From NCBI GenBank assembly GCA_021108405.1, contig JAIOQW010000204.1, positions 1 to 36,739 of the forward strand: a stretch of DNA of 36,739 bases, in the 5' to 3' direction. Positions 17,969 to 25,387 of this stretch are shown piece by piece (position 1 is the stretch's first letter; every line of letters begins with the position of its first letter). The stretch comes from Methanosarcinales archaeon (GTDB lineage Archaea; Halobacteriota; Methanosarcinia; Methanosarcinales; Methanocomedenaceae). The notes beneath the pieces were generated by a model. The model did no database searches and had not been told where the DNA came from. It worked only from the letters and a program-made list of their open reading frames with translations. The position numbers were made by a program, and so were the translations under genes.

Positions 17969-18433
17969 TTAATGCTGATTTAAACGAATTTTCCCATCTG
18001 AATAATCCAGCATACCTGTTTGATCTTTGAGTGCATCCTCAATCTTTCTGCAGGCTAAACTTGCTATGCATGGATCTGCCCCCAGTGGTTCGGCATACAC
18101 AAGTTCTATCTCTTCTTCACCAACCCGGATCATAGTCCGGTTATCACCTTCCTTGATCCCGAGAACTCGCGGGATATCTTTTGTGGTGTGAACACCCGGC
18201 GCCAGGAAACAGGGTAGTGCTACAATCCTGCTAACCCCGGTCCCTTCAAAGCTTTTTAGGCCTTCATGAAGGGTTGGGGTATCTATATTTAAAAATGCAG
18301 TTTTAACAATCGTATTTTCATTGCACTTTCCGATCATATCGGCTACAGTATTTACAACCTCTTTATTGAATGGAAGTGAACTGCCATGTCCGAGTACTAA
18401 TATTCCAGTGTTATTTTCCATCATATCCACCAA
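17969..18433 (-). CDS. cfbA: Small CbiX/CfbA-type chelatase
   Basis: A 154-residue short class II chelatase. The frame opens at TTG 18433, but GGTGG just before an ATGATG favours a start at 18421-18424, giving MENNTGILVLGHGSS as in known CfbA. The metal-binding histidines are H16 (GHGS) and H82 (PGVHTTKDIP), 66 residues apart as in archaeal CbiX-small/CfbA. That family inserts Co2+ or Ni2+ into sirohydrochlorin, and CfbA starts coenzyme F430 synthesis. Here it lies inside an importer operon, between a DUF4198-like gene and a methyltransferase, with no other F430 genes nearby. It may be a second copy assigned to the imported metal or ligand. The gene symbol marks the family; the metal is not proven. 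Confidence 0.8.
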   Translation of the reverse strand: MVDMMENNTGILVLGHGSSLPFNKEVVNTVADMIGKCNENTIVKTAFLNIDTPTLHEGLKSFEGTGVSRIVALPCFLAPGVHTTKDIPRVLGIKEGDNRTMIRVGEEEIELVYAEPLGADPCIASLACRKIEDALKDQTGMLDYSDGKIRLNQH

Positions 18434-18434
18434 T

Positions 18435-19160
18435 TTAATGAACCCCCATAACCGTGAAAATCGCAGTGATCACTTTTTCATCATACTGGTCTTCAATACC
18501 CTTATCCTGATCAGCGTGTCTGACCTTGAACATCCAGTTACCGGATTTGTCCAGTTTTATTAGTGCATTACCATCAGAATCAGTACTCTTTTCAACTACA
18601 TCATCTTCATTACCGCTAAACACAGCAGTTATCACCACTCTCGGGAGTGCTACACCATCATATAATACTTGCAGTCCGATCTCTTCTCCTGCATGATAAT
18701 GCCTGAAATCAATTGGAATTATTTCCAGCTCGTGTCCGATTACCGGGTTAAGATCTTTCGATCCATGCCCTGAAATGATGGTCTTGGCATACTGGTAATA
18801 ACAACCGCTGCTTTTCACGTTCTGGTAATCGCTCTTCGGACCTTTATGCCATCCATCATCCGTGACCGTGTATATACCGGCATCATACTCAACTGAAATA
18901 ATATGATAGCCATCATGAACCGGATCAAATCGTAGAACAAGATAATCATCTTCGCACTCTGCTGAAAGATCATGTTTCTCATTTAGCGGATTAAAAACAG
19001 CCGCTTTCACGCCTTCAATATTGGCCATTCCATCGATTGCCATATTATGCCCGTAAAGCACTTTACATTCAACTGTTTCTCCTATATGCACATGCTGCAT
19101 ATCATGTTCAAGCCAGATCTCGTGACCACGTACGATGTCGGGCACTTTTTTATCTGTCAT
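18435..19160 (-). CDS. DUF4198-like two-domain beta protein
   Basis: A 241-residue protein made of two beta domains. Each opens with GHE(I/L)W/E ... IGE/AGEE and carries histidine-rich edges (VRGHEIWLEHDMQHVHIGE; VIGHELEIIPIDFRHYHAGEE). The end, DGNALIKLDKSGNWMFKVRHADQD, is the typical close of DUF4198-type proteins, which occur beside nickel and cobalt transporters in many prokaryotes. No signal peptide is seen, which is odd because such proteins are usually exported. The ATG 19160 abuts the stop of the surface-protein gene and has GGAG upstream. The His clusters could bind a metal; this is inference. Confidence 0.7.
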   Translation of the reverse strand: MTDKKVPDIVRGHEIWLEHDMQHVHIGETVECKVLYGHNMAIDGMANIEGVKAAVFNPLNEKHDLSAECEDDYLVLRFDPVHDGYHIISVEYDAGIYTVTDDGWHKGPKSDYQNVKSSGCYYQYAKTIISGHGSKDLNPVIGHELEIIPIDFRHYHAGEEIGLQVLYDGVALPRVVITAVFSGNEDDVVEKSTDSDGNALIKLDKSGNWMFKVRHADQDKGIEDQYDEKVITAIFTVMGVH

Positions 19161-20327
19161 TTATTTTCTCCTGATAATTATTAATAAAATCGTAAACATG
19201 CAGATCATTAATTCAGCACTGAATCCGGGTAAGGATGACTGTGACATTCCGGAATCATTCTCTACGGTCGCCAACTTTGTGGTCTGTTCTGGTGTCGCAG
19301 TTGCATCCGGAACCTTCGCCATTCCAGCACTACCCGGTTCTGCATTGTTTGAACTGGTTGATAAAGTAGTATTCACCGATGTAGAATTTATACTTGCACT
19401 GCCGGATTCGTCGATAAGAGATACTTCCGGGCATTCTTGACATTCTAGGCACTCCAGTGTTTCTTCAGAATAGACATGGCCCCAGTAACCCTTGCTAGAG
19501 ACTTTTAACTTTATCCAGTCATCCAGAAGATCAATTGTTCTATCAAGTGAGCACGAAATCGTTTTAGAATTCTTCATCTCTATCGTATCATTGGTAATGG
19601 AGGTTATTTCAAAATCACCAAATTCATCTTCAGTGTTAAGTATTAGTGGGGTGTCAGAGTAATGTCTGACTGTCTTTAGTGTGACTATACTGGAGTTGGT
19701 TCCAAGCAGAACCGAATCAACCTTACAGGTGAAGAGTATAACATCATCAACGCTCTCAAAATCAGTTTTGTATTCAAAAGTATCTCCTGATCCGACTACG
19801 GTAAATTCAACAACATCACTGTTCTTTGCAAGTTCCATTGTCACTTTTTCACCATTCTGATCAATACCGCCAAAGGTGAGGGTGTAATTCTGGTCTAGTT
19901 CCCATATATCACCTAACGACATTGTTTTTTTATCGTCACTCCCAAAACTTTTCAGTATCTTTGTAAGTGTATCGGTATTCTCAGGATCAAGGGAATGATA
20001 CTTACTTCCCATGAACATGATCTCCCGTTTTGGACTTTTTTTATATAGTTTTGTCGTATACGATGCATCACCTTTATTGATCCTGCCATTCTCTGCAAAT
20101 GAGATATTCAACCATTCATAAGACAGATCATCACCAATACGGTAAATTAATTCAGGAAAGTTGAATCCATCCAGAAACATAGTCGATCCCGCTTCTACAG
20201 ATCCGGGAGTACCTCTAATCTTCACAGTCTTTGCACTTACTGACATACAGCAAGATGTCAGTATCAGAGTTGCAGTCAGAAGACATGCTAACCTATTTAT
20301 ATTATGTTTTGTTATGTAATAATGCAT
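19161..20327 (-). CDS. S-layer-domain surface protein with CxxCxxC and PGF sorting tail
   Basis: A 388-residue exported protein and first gene of module 1. The signal peptide ends about residue 32 (SVSA|KTV). Residues about 33-285 are an S-layer duplication-type domain. A short cysteine motif, C293-x2-C296-x2-C299 (ECLECQECPE), follows, then a Ser/Thr/Asn-rich stalk (about 308-365) likely to be glycosylated, and the tail PGFSAELMICMFTILLIIIRRK (PGF at 367-369). That tail matches PGF-CTERM archaeosortase signals, so the mature protein is probably lipid-anchored at the cell surface. ATG 20327 has GAGGT 8 bases upstream and lies in a hairpin. The first 60 codons and the leader recur at 25006 and 32787. 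The Cys motif could hold a metal, which would fit a surface capture role, but no family evidence proves it. Confidence 0.82.
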   Translation of the reverse strand: MHYYITKHNINRLACLLTATLILTSCCMSVSAKTVKIRGTPGSVEAGSTMFLDGFNFPELIYRIGDDLSYEWLNISFAENGRINKGDASYTTKLYKKSPKREIMFMGSKYHSLDPENTDTLTKILKSFGSDDKKTMSLGDIWELDQNYTLTFGGIDQNGEKVTMELAKNSDVVEFTVVGSGDTFEYKTDFESVDDVILFTCKVDSVLLGTNSSIVTLKTVRHYSDTPLILNTEDEFGDFEITSITNDTIEMKNSKTISCSLDRTIDLLDDWIKLKVSSKGYWGHVYSEETLECLECQECPEVSLIDESGSASINSTSVNTTLSTSSNNAEPGSAGMAKVPDATATPEQTTKLATVENDSGMSQSSLPGFSAELMICMFTILLIIIRRK

Positions 20328-20404
20328 ATCGCTTACCTCGTGATATGTTAAATTTTAGCTGATTCAGGCGCCGATGCCGATTGAAAGTCAGCGGCTGGAT
20401 TGGC
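20149..20404 (-). repeat. Leader/signal-peptide cassette, copy 1
   Basis: These 256 bases cover the first 60 codons of the surface-protein gene plus 77 bases of 5' leader. They match 25016-25271 with about nine mismatches by eye and no gaps, and 20167-20404 matches 32905-33142 with no gaps. The similarity stops sharply at 20404 (GGATTGGC), beyond which the three copies diverge until the operator. This is the full-length parent copy. Confidence 0.9.
20325..20347 (-). promoter_or_regulatory. Start-codon hairpin in the conserved leader
   Basis: In the transcript, CAUAUC pairs perfectly with GAUAUG, whose last three bases are the start codon. The 11-base loop holds the ribosome binding site GAGGU. 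The same structure is present in all three cassette copies. Upstream in the same leader, GCUGA can pair with UCAGC and a directly repeated AUCGGC occurs. This could adjust translation, but the stem is short and AU-rich. Confidence 0.5.
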
Positions 20405-20452
20405 AAATTGTTGATTTTCAATTGTTATTATTGTAGTTTGTTTGTCATAATT

Positions 20453-20512
20453 TCATACTACTTTTCAGGAAAGTATGATTTATGTGTGATAAACATTTCG
20501 TTTTGTGTTTAT
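20453..20512 (-). promoter_or_regulatory. Promoter and putative operator of module 1
   Basis: Reading leftward: a conserved block resembling GTAAACAAAACGAAATG (BRE side, up to 20512), a TATA-like TTTATCAC (20486-20493), then the inverted repeat TCATAC-N14-GTATGA (20453-20458 and 20473-20478). With a start site about 25 bases after the TATA box, the inverted repeat covers the initiation region, as expected for a repressor. The leader would be about 135 bases. The hexamers are those of the E. coli NikR operator (GTATGA-N16-TCATAC), but in opposite order and with different spacing, so the regulator is not assigned. Confidence 0.65.
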
Positions 20513-20541
20513 TATTCTGACAAAAATTAATATATTTATAA

Positions 20542-20682
20542 TTACAACTCCTCTTTTTTCTGTAAGAATTTCCATGCTTCCATTTCCCGTCTAATAGCTA
20601 TGACATGCCTTGGAGATAGTTCAAAGGTTGACAAGTTCTCATTCCAGTACTCCTTTTTCCATAAAGAAATCAAGATGGTCAT
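20542..20682 (-). CDS. 46-residue ORF coupled to permease C of module 2
   Basis: ATG 20682 overlaps the permease stop by ATGA and the frame runs 46 codons to TAA 20542-20544. The product begins MTILISLWKKEYWNEN and is followed by a basic helix (ELSPRHVIAIRREMEAWKFLQKKEEL). Rich in Trp, Lys and Glu, it looks coding. It has no membrane segment and I recognise no family. It could be a real small protein or the tail of a gene lost by deletion. The rest of the gap to the next gene holds the module 1 promoter. Confidence 0.45.
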   Translation of the reverse strand: MTILISLWKKEYWNENLSTFELSPRHVIAIRREMEAWKFLQKKEEL

Positions 20683-21503
20683 TTCATCATCATGTCCTTT
20701 AGCCTTGGGTCTAGAGTATCTCTTAATCCATCAGCCAGCAAATTAAACGCCAGAACGGTGATCATTATCATCAATCCGGAAAAAATCACTATGTGTGGTG
20801 CTACATGCAGCAAAGGCAATCCTCCCTTTATCATCGTGCCCCATTCCGGGGTTGGAGGTTGCACTCCTAATCCAAGAAAACCTAAACCGGCAATTGATAT
20901 AATTTTCCCTCCTATGCCGAGGCTTGCTACCACAACAATTGATGCTAAACAATTTGGCAGAATATGACGAAACAGAATGTAAGCATCGTTGCAACCAAGT
21001 GCCTGCGCAGATTCGATGAATTCCTTCTCTTTTATAGATAATACAGTACCCCTAACTAAGCGTGCATATTTTCCCCATCCTGTTGCTGACAATGCAATTA
21101 TGATATTTGGGGTGCTCGGACCCAGCATACCAACAATCGCCAATGCGAGCACAATGCTCGGAAAAGCCAGTGCAATATCCGCAAATCTCATAACTATGTT
21201 ATCAATCATGCGGTAATAACCAGCAATCGCCCCCAGAATTGTGCCTATGCTTACCACAATCGCACTCACTGCAATTGCGATTACTAAAGAGGTTCGTGTG
21301 CCATATGCGAGTCTGCTAAATATACATCTTCCAAAATGATCAGTACCCAGTGGGTATTCATCATTTGGAGACGATAATCGATCTTCCGGATTTTGTTCAG
21401 TAGGATCGTGTGGAGTAACGAAAGGCGCAAAAACGGTGGTAAAGGTTAACACAATGATAATTAACCCACCAATTAGTATACTCTTGTTTTTCATATTTCT
21501 CAT
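20679..21503 (-). CDS. Dpp/Nik-type importer permease C (module 2)
   Basis: A 274-residue permease with the DppC/NikC features: one N-terminal helix, PTEQNPEDRLSSPNDEYPLGTDHFGRCIFSR, the coupling loop AQALGCNDAYILFRHILPNCLASIVV, and the end LDPRLKDMMMK. Its ATG overlaps the upstream permease stop by ATGA (21500-21503). No Opp-type ATPase gene follows in this module, so it may use the ATPases of module 1. Confidence 0.9.
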   Translation of the reverse strand: MRNMKNKSILIGGLIIIVLTFTTVFAPFVTPHDPTEQNPEDRLSSPNDEYPLGTDHFGRCIFSRLAYGTRTSLVIAIAVSAIVVSIGTILGAIAGYYRMIDNIVMRFADIALAFPSIVLALAIVGMLGPSTPNIIIALSATGWGKYARLVRGTVLSIKEKEFIESAQALGCNDAYILFRHILPNCLASIVVVASLGIGGKIISIAGLGFLGLGVQPPTPEWGTMIKGGLPLLHVAPHIVIFSGLMIMITVLAFNLLADGLRDTLDPRLKDMMMK

Positions 21504-22444
21504 GTCTCTCTTTCATATCGTATTCTCGGATCAATGAATATATAAGAAACATCGACAACAAGATTAATGAACACAAATATCGCTGCAATGAACAGCACAC
21601 AACCCTGAGTAACTAAGAAATCTCCGGTATATATGGACTCAACCAGGAGTCTTCCGATTCCTGGTAACGCAAATATTGTTTCAATTATAACTGTTCCTCC
21701 AAATAGCCATCCGAATTGGAGGCCTATATATGTGATTACAGGAATCAGCGCATTTTTCAGACTGTGTCTTCGGATAATCATTCGTTCAGCCAAACCCTTC
21801 CCCCTTGCCGTCCTGATATAATCCTGTCTTAACACCTCTAACATACTCGTTCTTGTTAATCGGGTGGTGATGGGTGCCATGCTTATCGCAAGTGTTAACG
21901 CAGGCAAGAACCAATACTCAACACCTCCATAACCAGCAACAGGAAAAATATCGAAGTGTAAGGAAAAGATGATGATCAGTAGTATTGCAATGAAAAAATC
22001 TGGTATCGAAACCGTTAATAACGACCCGATCAAGCCTATATTATCAACTAAAGAATGTTGTTTGATGGCAGAAATTGTTCCAATGGGAATGGCTATTAAT
22101 ATAGAGAGTAGCATGCTGACAATTGCAAGTTTTATTGTTATCGGCAGTGCAAGCATTATTTCATCCAGGGTGCTTCTGTGAGTCTGGAAGGAATAACCCA
22201 GGTCACCATGCAATACACGATCAAGCCATCGAATATATCGAACATGGATAGGAGCATTAAGACCCATTTCTTCACGTAATTCCAATACAGCTTCCTTTGG
22301 AGGCGTTTCAGTATCTAACAACGCTCTTAATGTTATTTCTGCAGGGTCGCCTGGAGTGAAACACATAATCAGGAATGTGACCATTGAAATTCCTAGCAAA
22401 ACTGGAAATAACATCAATATTCGTTTTGCCGTATATCCCAACAT
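21500..22444 (-). CDS. Dpp/Nik-type importer permease B (module 2)
   Basis: A 314-residue permease starting MLGYTAKRILMLFPVLLGISMVTFLIMCFTPGDPAEITLR, with the coupling loop RQDYIRTARGKGLAERMIIRRHSLKNALIPVIT and the end SYIFIDPRIRYERET. GGGAG lies upstream of ATG 22444. It partners the 20679-21503 permease and the 22510-24108 binding protein. It is closest in layout to the module 1 and module 3 B permeases, which fits a module-level duplication. Confidence 0.9.
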   Translation of the reverse strand: MLGYTAKRILMLFPVLLGISMVTFLIMCFTPGDPAEITLRALLDTETPPKEAVLELREEMGLNAPIHVRYIRWLDRVLHGDLGYSFQTHRSTLDEIMLALPITIKLAIVSMLLSILIAIPIGTISAIKQHSLVDNIGLIGSLLTVSIPDFFIAILLIIIFSLHFDIFPVAGYGGVEYWFLPALTLAISMAPITTRLTRTSMLEVLRQDYIRTARGKGLAERMIIRRHSLKNALIPVITYIGLQFGWLFGGTVIIETIFALPGIGRLLVESIYTGDFLVTQGCVLFIAAIFVFINLVVDVSYIFIDPRIRYERET

Positions 22445-22509
22445 TCAGGTTTAACTCCCTTTTACTATATTTCATACATCGTCTCTAACATTCAATCAAC
22501 TCATAGAGA

Positions 22510-24108
22510 TTATTCGATGTACACATTTTCCAGGTGGAAACTGTATTCATTGGGATGCATCTGATAGCCATGAACACTTGAATCTACAGCATCAATATTT
22601 ACATAATAGTTCAAATATACTATCGGTGCATCCTCTAACACCAATTTTTGAACCTCGTCGTATATCCCTTTTCTCTCCTCTATATCCATGGTCACCCTGC
22701 CCTTATCGATCAATTCATTCACACGTTCATTATGATATCCATACCAGAGAAATCCATCAACACCGTGAATTGAGTGATAATCCTCCATCATTATACTATC
22801 AGGATCCGGAATAAAGAGCAAACCTCTTCCAACAAGAAACATATCAAATTCTCCAGCCTTTTTCATTTCGCTTGCAGCATCACATTTAAGGACCTTGAGT
22901 TCTGATTTGATCCCTACTTCAGCAAGCTGGCTCTGGATCATTTCTGCGGTTGGTGGAAGTGCAGCCCTTTCAGTATATGTCAAAAGTGTGATTTCGAGTG
23001 GTTTGCCATTTTTATCAAGTACACCATCATCATCAGTATCTATCCATCCAGCCTCTTCTAATAGATTGCGTGCCTTCTCCGGATCATAAGTATAACCGTT
23101 AAGGTCAGTATTTGCCCAGTAAAATTCCGGTGGAAAGAGACACCTGGCAGGAGTTCCAACACCCTCCAAAACATATTTTACCAGAGCGTCTCTATCAATG
23201 GCATAGTTAACTGCCTTTCGGACTTTAAGCTCATTGAATGGCTCACGTTTCATATTAAATCCAATCAACCGTACTCTTCCAATCGATTTTGTAGAAACAT
23301 CAATATTGTCAGCAGATTCTAAACCTTTTACGGCATCCGGTGGTAAAATTTGTGCAATATTAAGTTCGCCTGCTTTTGACATCATTATCCTGGTTATTGC
23401 TTCTGGAATACCTTTGTAGATAACTTTATCTAATTTGGGTTTTGTGCCCCAATAGTCATCATTCTTCACTAATCTGATTTCTTCCTTTGGTTTCCATGAC
23501 TCAAATTTGAATGGTCCGGTTCCGATAGGTTCTAAAAACTTACCATTCTCATCAAAGGAACTGCTGCTTATTGGTGCTGATTCTCCCTTTGTTAAGTAAG
23601 CAGGAAGTGGAGCAAAAGGTTCTTTCGTGGTTATTAGAAGGGTATGATCATCTTTTGTTTCCACTGAGGCTATTGGTATACTTTTAAATACCGCAGCTTC
23701 TTCCATTGCTCTTTCAAGAGAGGATTTCATAGCATCTACATTAAATGGTGTGTCATCATGAAATTTGACACTCTTTCTTAAGTGAAATGTCCATGCCAGT
23801 CCGTCTTCTGACACCTCCCAGGATTCCGCTAACCCTGGTGCAAGTTTTCCCTTATAATCTATGCTAACTAAGGTTTCAACTATACAATTTCTTTGTAGAA
23901 TATATGATCCACCCGAATACGGATTTATCGCCTTTGGCGCCCACGGAGATCCTATTGTTAGCTCTTGCGGAGCTCCTGAATTTTTTTCTACTTCGATTTT
24001 CTCAGTATTAGTTCCCTCTTTGTCCATGCATCCGGAGAATGCTATAACACCCAAAATTGTTACTAATGCTATCCATGTTCCTATAGTGTTTAATTTTATT
24101 TTCATCAT
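22510..24108 (-). CDS. NikA/DppA-type substrate-binding lipoprotein (module 2)
   Basis: A 532-residue family 5 solute-binding protein. The lipobox is AFSGC (C27). The mature start is ELTIGSPWAPKAINPYSGGSY, and the family landmarks PGLAESWEVSEDGLAWTFHLRKSVKFHDDTPFN, IGTGPFKFESWKP, RKAVNYAIDRDALVKY and an EF-hand-like DTDDDGVLDKNG are present. Unlike the module 1 protein it has one domain and lacks the EHHS and VHH pairs, so its ligand may differ. GGTGA precedes ATG 24108, 5 bases after the methyltransferase stop. It delivers substrate to the two permeases downstream. Confidence 0.9.
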   Translation of the reverse strand: MMKIKLNTIGTWIALVTILGVIAFSGCMDKEGTNTEKIEVEKNSGAPQELTIGSPWAPKAINPYSGGSYILQRNCIVETLVSIDYKGKLAPGLAESWEVSEDGLAWTFHLRKSVKFHDDTPFNVDAMKSSLERAMEEAAVFKSIPIASVETKDDHTLLITTKEPFAPLPAYLTKGESAPISSSSFDENGKFLEPIGTGPFKFESWKPKEEIRLVKNDDYWGTKPKLDKVIYKGIPEAITRIMMSKAGELNIAQILPPDAVKGLESADNIDVSTKSIGRVRLIGFNMKREPFNELKVRKAVNYAIDRDALVKYVLEGVGTPARCLFPPEFYWANTDLNGYTYDPEKARNLLEEAGWIDTDDDGVLDKNGKPLEITLLTYTERAALPPTAEMIQSQLAEVGIKSELKVLKCDAASEMKKAGEFDMFLVGRGLLFIPDPDSIMMEDYHSIHGVDGFLWYGYHNERVNELIDKGRVTMDIEERKGIYDEVQKLVLEDAPIVYLNYYVNIDAVDSSVHGYQMHPNEYSFHLENVYIE

Positions 24109-24113
24109 TCATA

Positions 24114-24848
24114 TCACCTTTTATTACTGAAAAAAACGATAAATTGTTCCCATTCGGAGTGAAATATATGTTTATGCAGAAGACCATTTCTTTTATTGAT
24201 GTCATGAACAACTTTTATCTGTTCAACTCCAAGATCTCTTAACTTTTCACTAATCTGTTCATAATCCCATCGTGGCAGGTGTGGGTCCAACTTCTTATAC
24301 ACCCGCTTCCATGTGGGTAATCGCCATCCGATGAGTATATCCTTGAAAAAGCTTCGGATTGTTCCGAAAATAACAGCAGATTTTGGGGTATTCTTCGAAT
24401 CTCCATCACATAGTATGACTCTTCCATCTGGTTTTAAAACTCTCACAATCTCTTCAAGAGCTTCCCATGGATGCGGAAGTGTCCATAAAACCCATCTGCT
24501 GACAATAAGGTCTACGCTGCTATCTTTTAACGGTATGTTCTCCGCGTCACCACGAACTAAAAAAGTTTCTGGCGCTTTTTTCTTTGCTACTGCTAGCATA
24601 TTTTTTGAAAGGTCTAATCCAAGAACATTGAAGCCATTTTTTAATATTATTCTTGCGAGAAAACCAGTACCAGTTCCTAAATCGAGGATAACTGCATTTT
24701 TATTTATAGGTGTGTTAACAATAGCATCTTCCCAGAATTGTTCATCATCTGATGGTGTCACTTTTATGAATCTCTCGTAGGCCCTGGCATTTCTTTTATT
24801 CCATCTCTCTTCAGCCATAATTTTTTTGACATCGGTGTCTTTTTCCAT
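24114..24848 (-). CDS. Class I SAM-dependent methyltransferase (module 2)
   Basis: A 244-residue enzyme with motif I ILDLGTGTGFLA (54-65), acidic residue in VLGLDLSKNM (75-84), RGDAENIPL (99-107) and SRWVLWTLPHPWEALEEIVRVLKPDG (117-142). It shares the LWTLPHP motif and overall plan with the 17198-17953 enzyme but is diverged over its C-terminal half, so its acceptor could differ. GGTGA lies just before ATG 24848. It stands directly ahead of the module 2 binding-protein gene, as its counterpart does in module 1, which ties both enzymes to the imported or exported compound. Confidence 0.85.
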   Translation of the reverse strand: MEKDTDVKKIMAEERWNKRNARAYERFIKVTPSDDEQFWEDAIVNTPINKNAVILDLGTGTGFLARIILKNGFNVLGLDLSKNMLAVAKKKAPETFLVRGDAENIPLKDSSVDLIVSRWVLWTLPHPWEALEEIVRVLKPDGRVILCDGDSKNTPKSAVIFGTIRSFFKDILIGWRLPTWKRVYKKLDPHLPRWDYEQISEKLRDLGVEQIKVVHDINKRNGLLHKHIFHSEWEQFIVFFSNKR

Positions 24849-25005
24849 CTAATCACCTAATTTTAATCCTTTATTCGACCTACCAACACGTACCTTACGC
24901 CTGGTAGAACTGATAGGCGTTATATGGGGTATTCCAGCTCTTCAAAACTATATGCACATGTGTCCAATGGACTGAACTTAATCCCTTCAATGTTATTCCT
25001 GTATG

Positions 25006-25194
25006 CTATAAGATCAATTCAGGAAAGTTGAATCCATTCAGAAACATAGTCGATCCCGCTTCTACAGATCCAGGAGTACCTCTAATCTTCACAGTCTTTG
25101 CACTTACTATCATAATGCAGAATGTCAGTATCAGAGTTGCAGTCAGAAGACATGCTAACCTATTTATATTATGTTTTGTTATGTAATAATGCAT
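25006..25194 (-). pseudogene. Surface-protein stub heading module 2
   Basis: The first 62 codons of the surface-protein gene, with signal peptide (IVSA|KTV) and start of the mature protein, then TAG 25006-25008 after FPELIL. Similarity to the full gene ends abruptly at about 25016. In another frame the sequence continues as DLIAYRNNIEGIKFSPLDTCAYSFEELEYPI and stops (about 24935-25016), so the stub is joined to the end of some other gene. As a protein it would be only a short mature peptide; as DNA it supplies the promoter, leader and translation start ahead of the module 2 operon. The 24849-25005 gap holds this second remnant and an ACGCCT/AGGCGT inverted repeat (24897-24920). Confidence 0.75.
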
Positions 25195-25271
25195 ATCGCT
25201 TACCTCGTGATATGTTAAATATTAGCTGATTCAGGCGCCGATGCCGATTGAAAGTCAGCGGCTGGATTGGC
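25016..25271 (-). repeat. Leader/signal-peptide cassette, copy 2
   Basis: Matches 20149-20404 over 256 bases without gaps, with about nine mismatches, six of them clustered in the signal-peptide codons. The leader part (25195-25271) differs at one base. Similarity ends at the same GGATTGGC boundary. Confidence 0.9.
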
Positions 25272-25299
25272 TATTTATTAATTCTTTTGTATCATTATT

Positions 25300-25359
25300 T
25301 CACACGATTATTCATCTAAGTATTAACTAATGTGTAATAACCTTTTTGTTTTGTCTACC
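25300..25359 (-). promoter_or_regulatory. Promoter and putative operator of module 2
   Basis: The inverted repeat TCACAC-N14-GTATTA (25300-25305, 25320-25325) has the same spacing as in module 1. A TATA-like GTTATTACAC and an upstream GGTAGACAAAACAAAAAG block lie to its right, ending near 25359. The distance from the conserved leader is 28 bases, against 48 in the other two copies, a shift of about two helical turns. The TATA box is a weaker match than in copies 1 and 3. Confidence 0.6.
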
Positions 25360-25387
25360 CAACGAATTTAGCTTACTACATCTTACT

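Noticed and set aside
20328-20404. Known riboswitch (cobalamin or NiCo) in the leader
   Set aside because: I could not match the conserved core of either class, and the leader is short; only an unassigned structured leader is claimed.
20453-20478. Firm call of a NikR operator
   Set aside because: The hexamers match the E. coli site but in opposite order and with 14 instead of 16 bases between, and no nikR gene is in the window.
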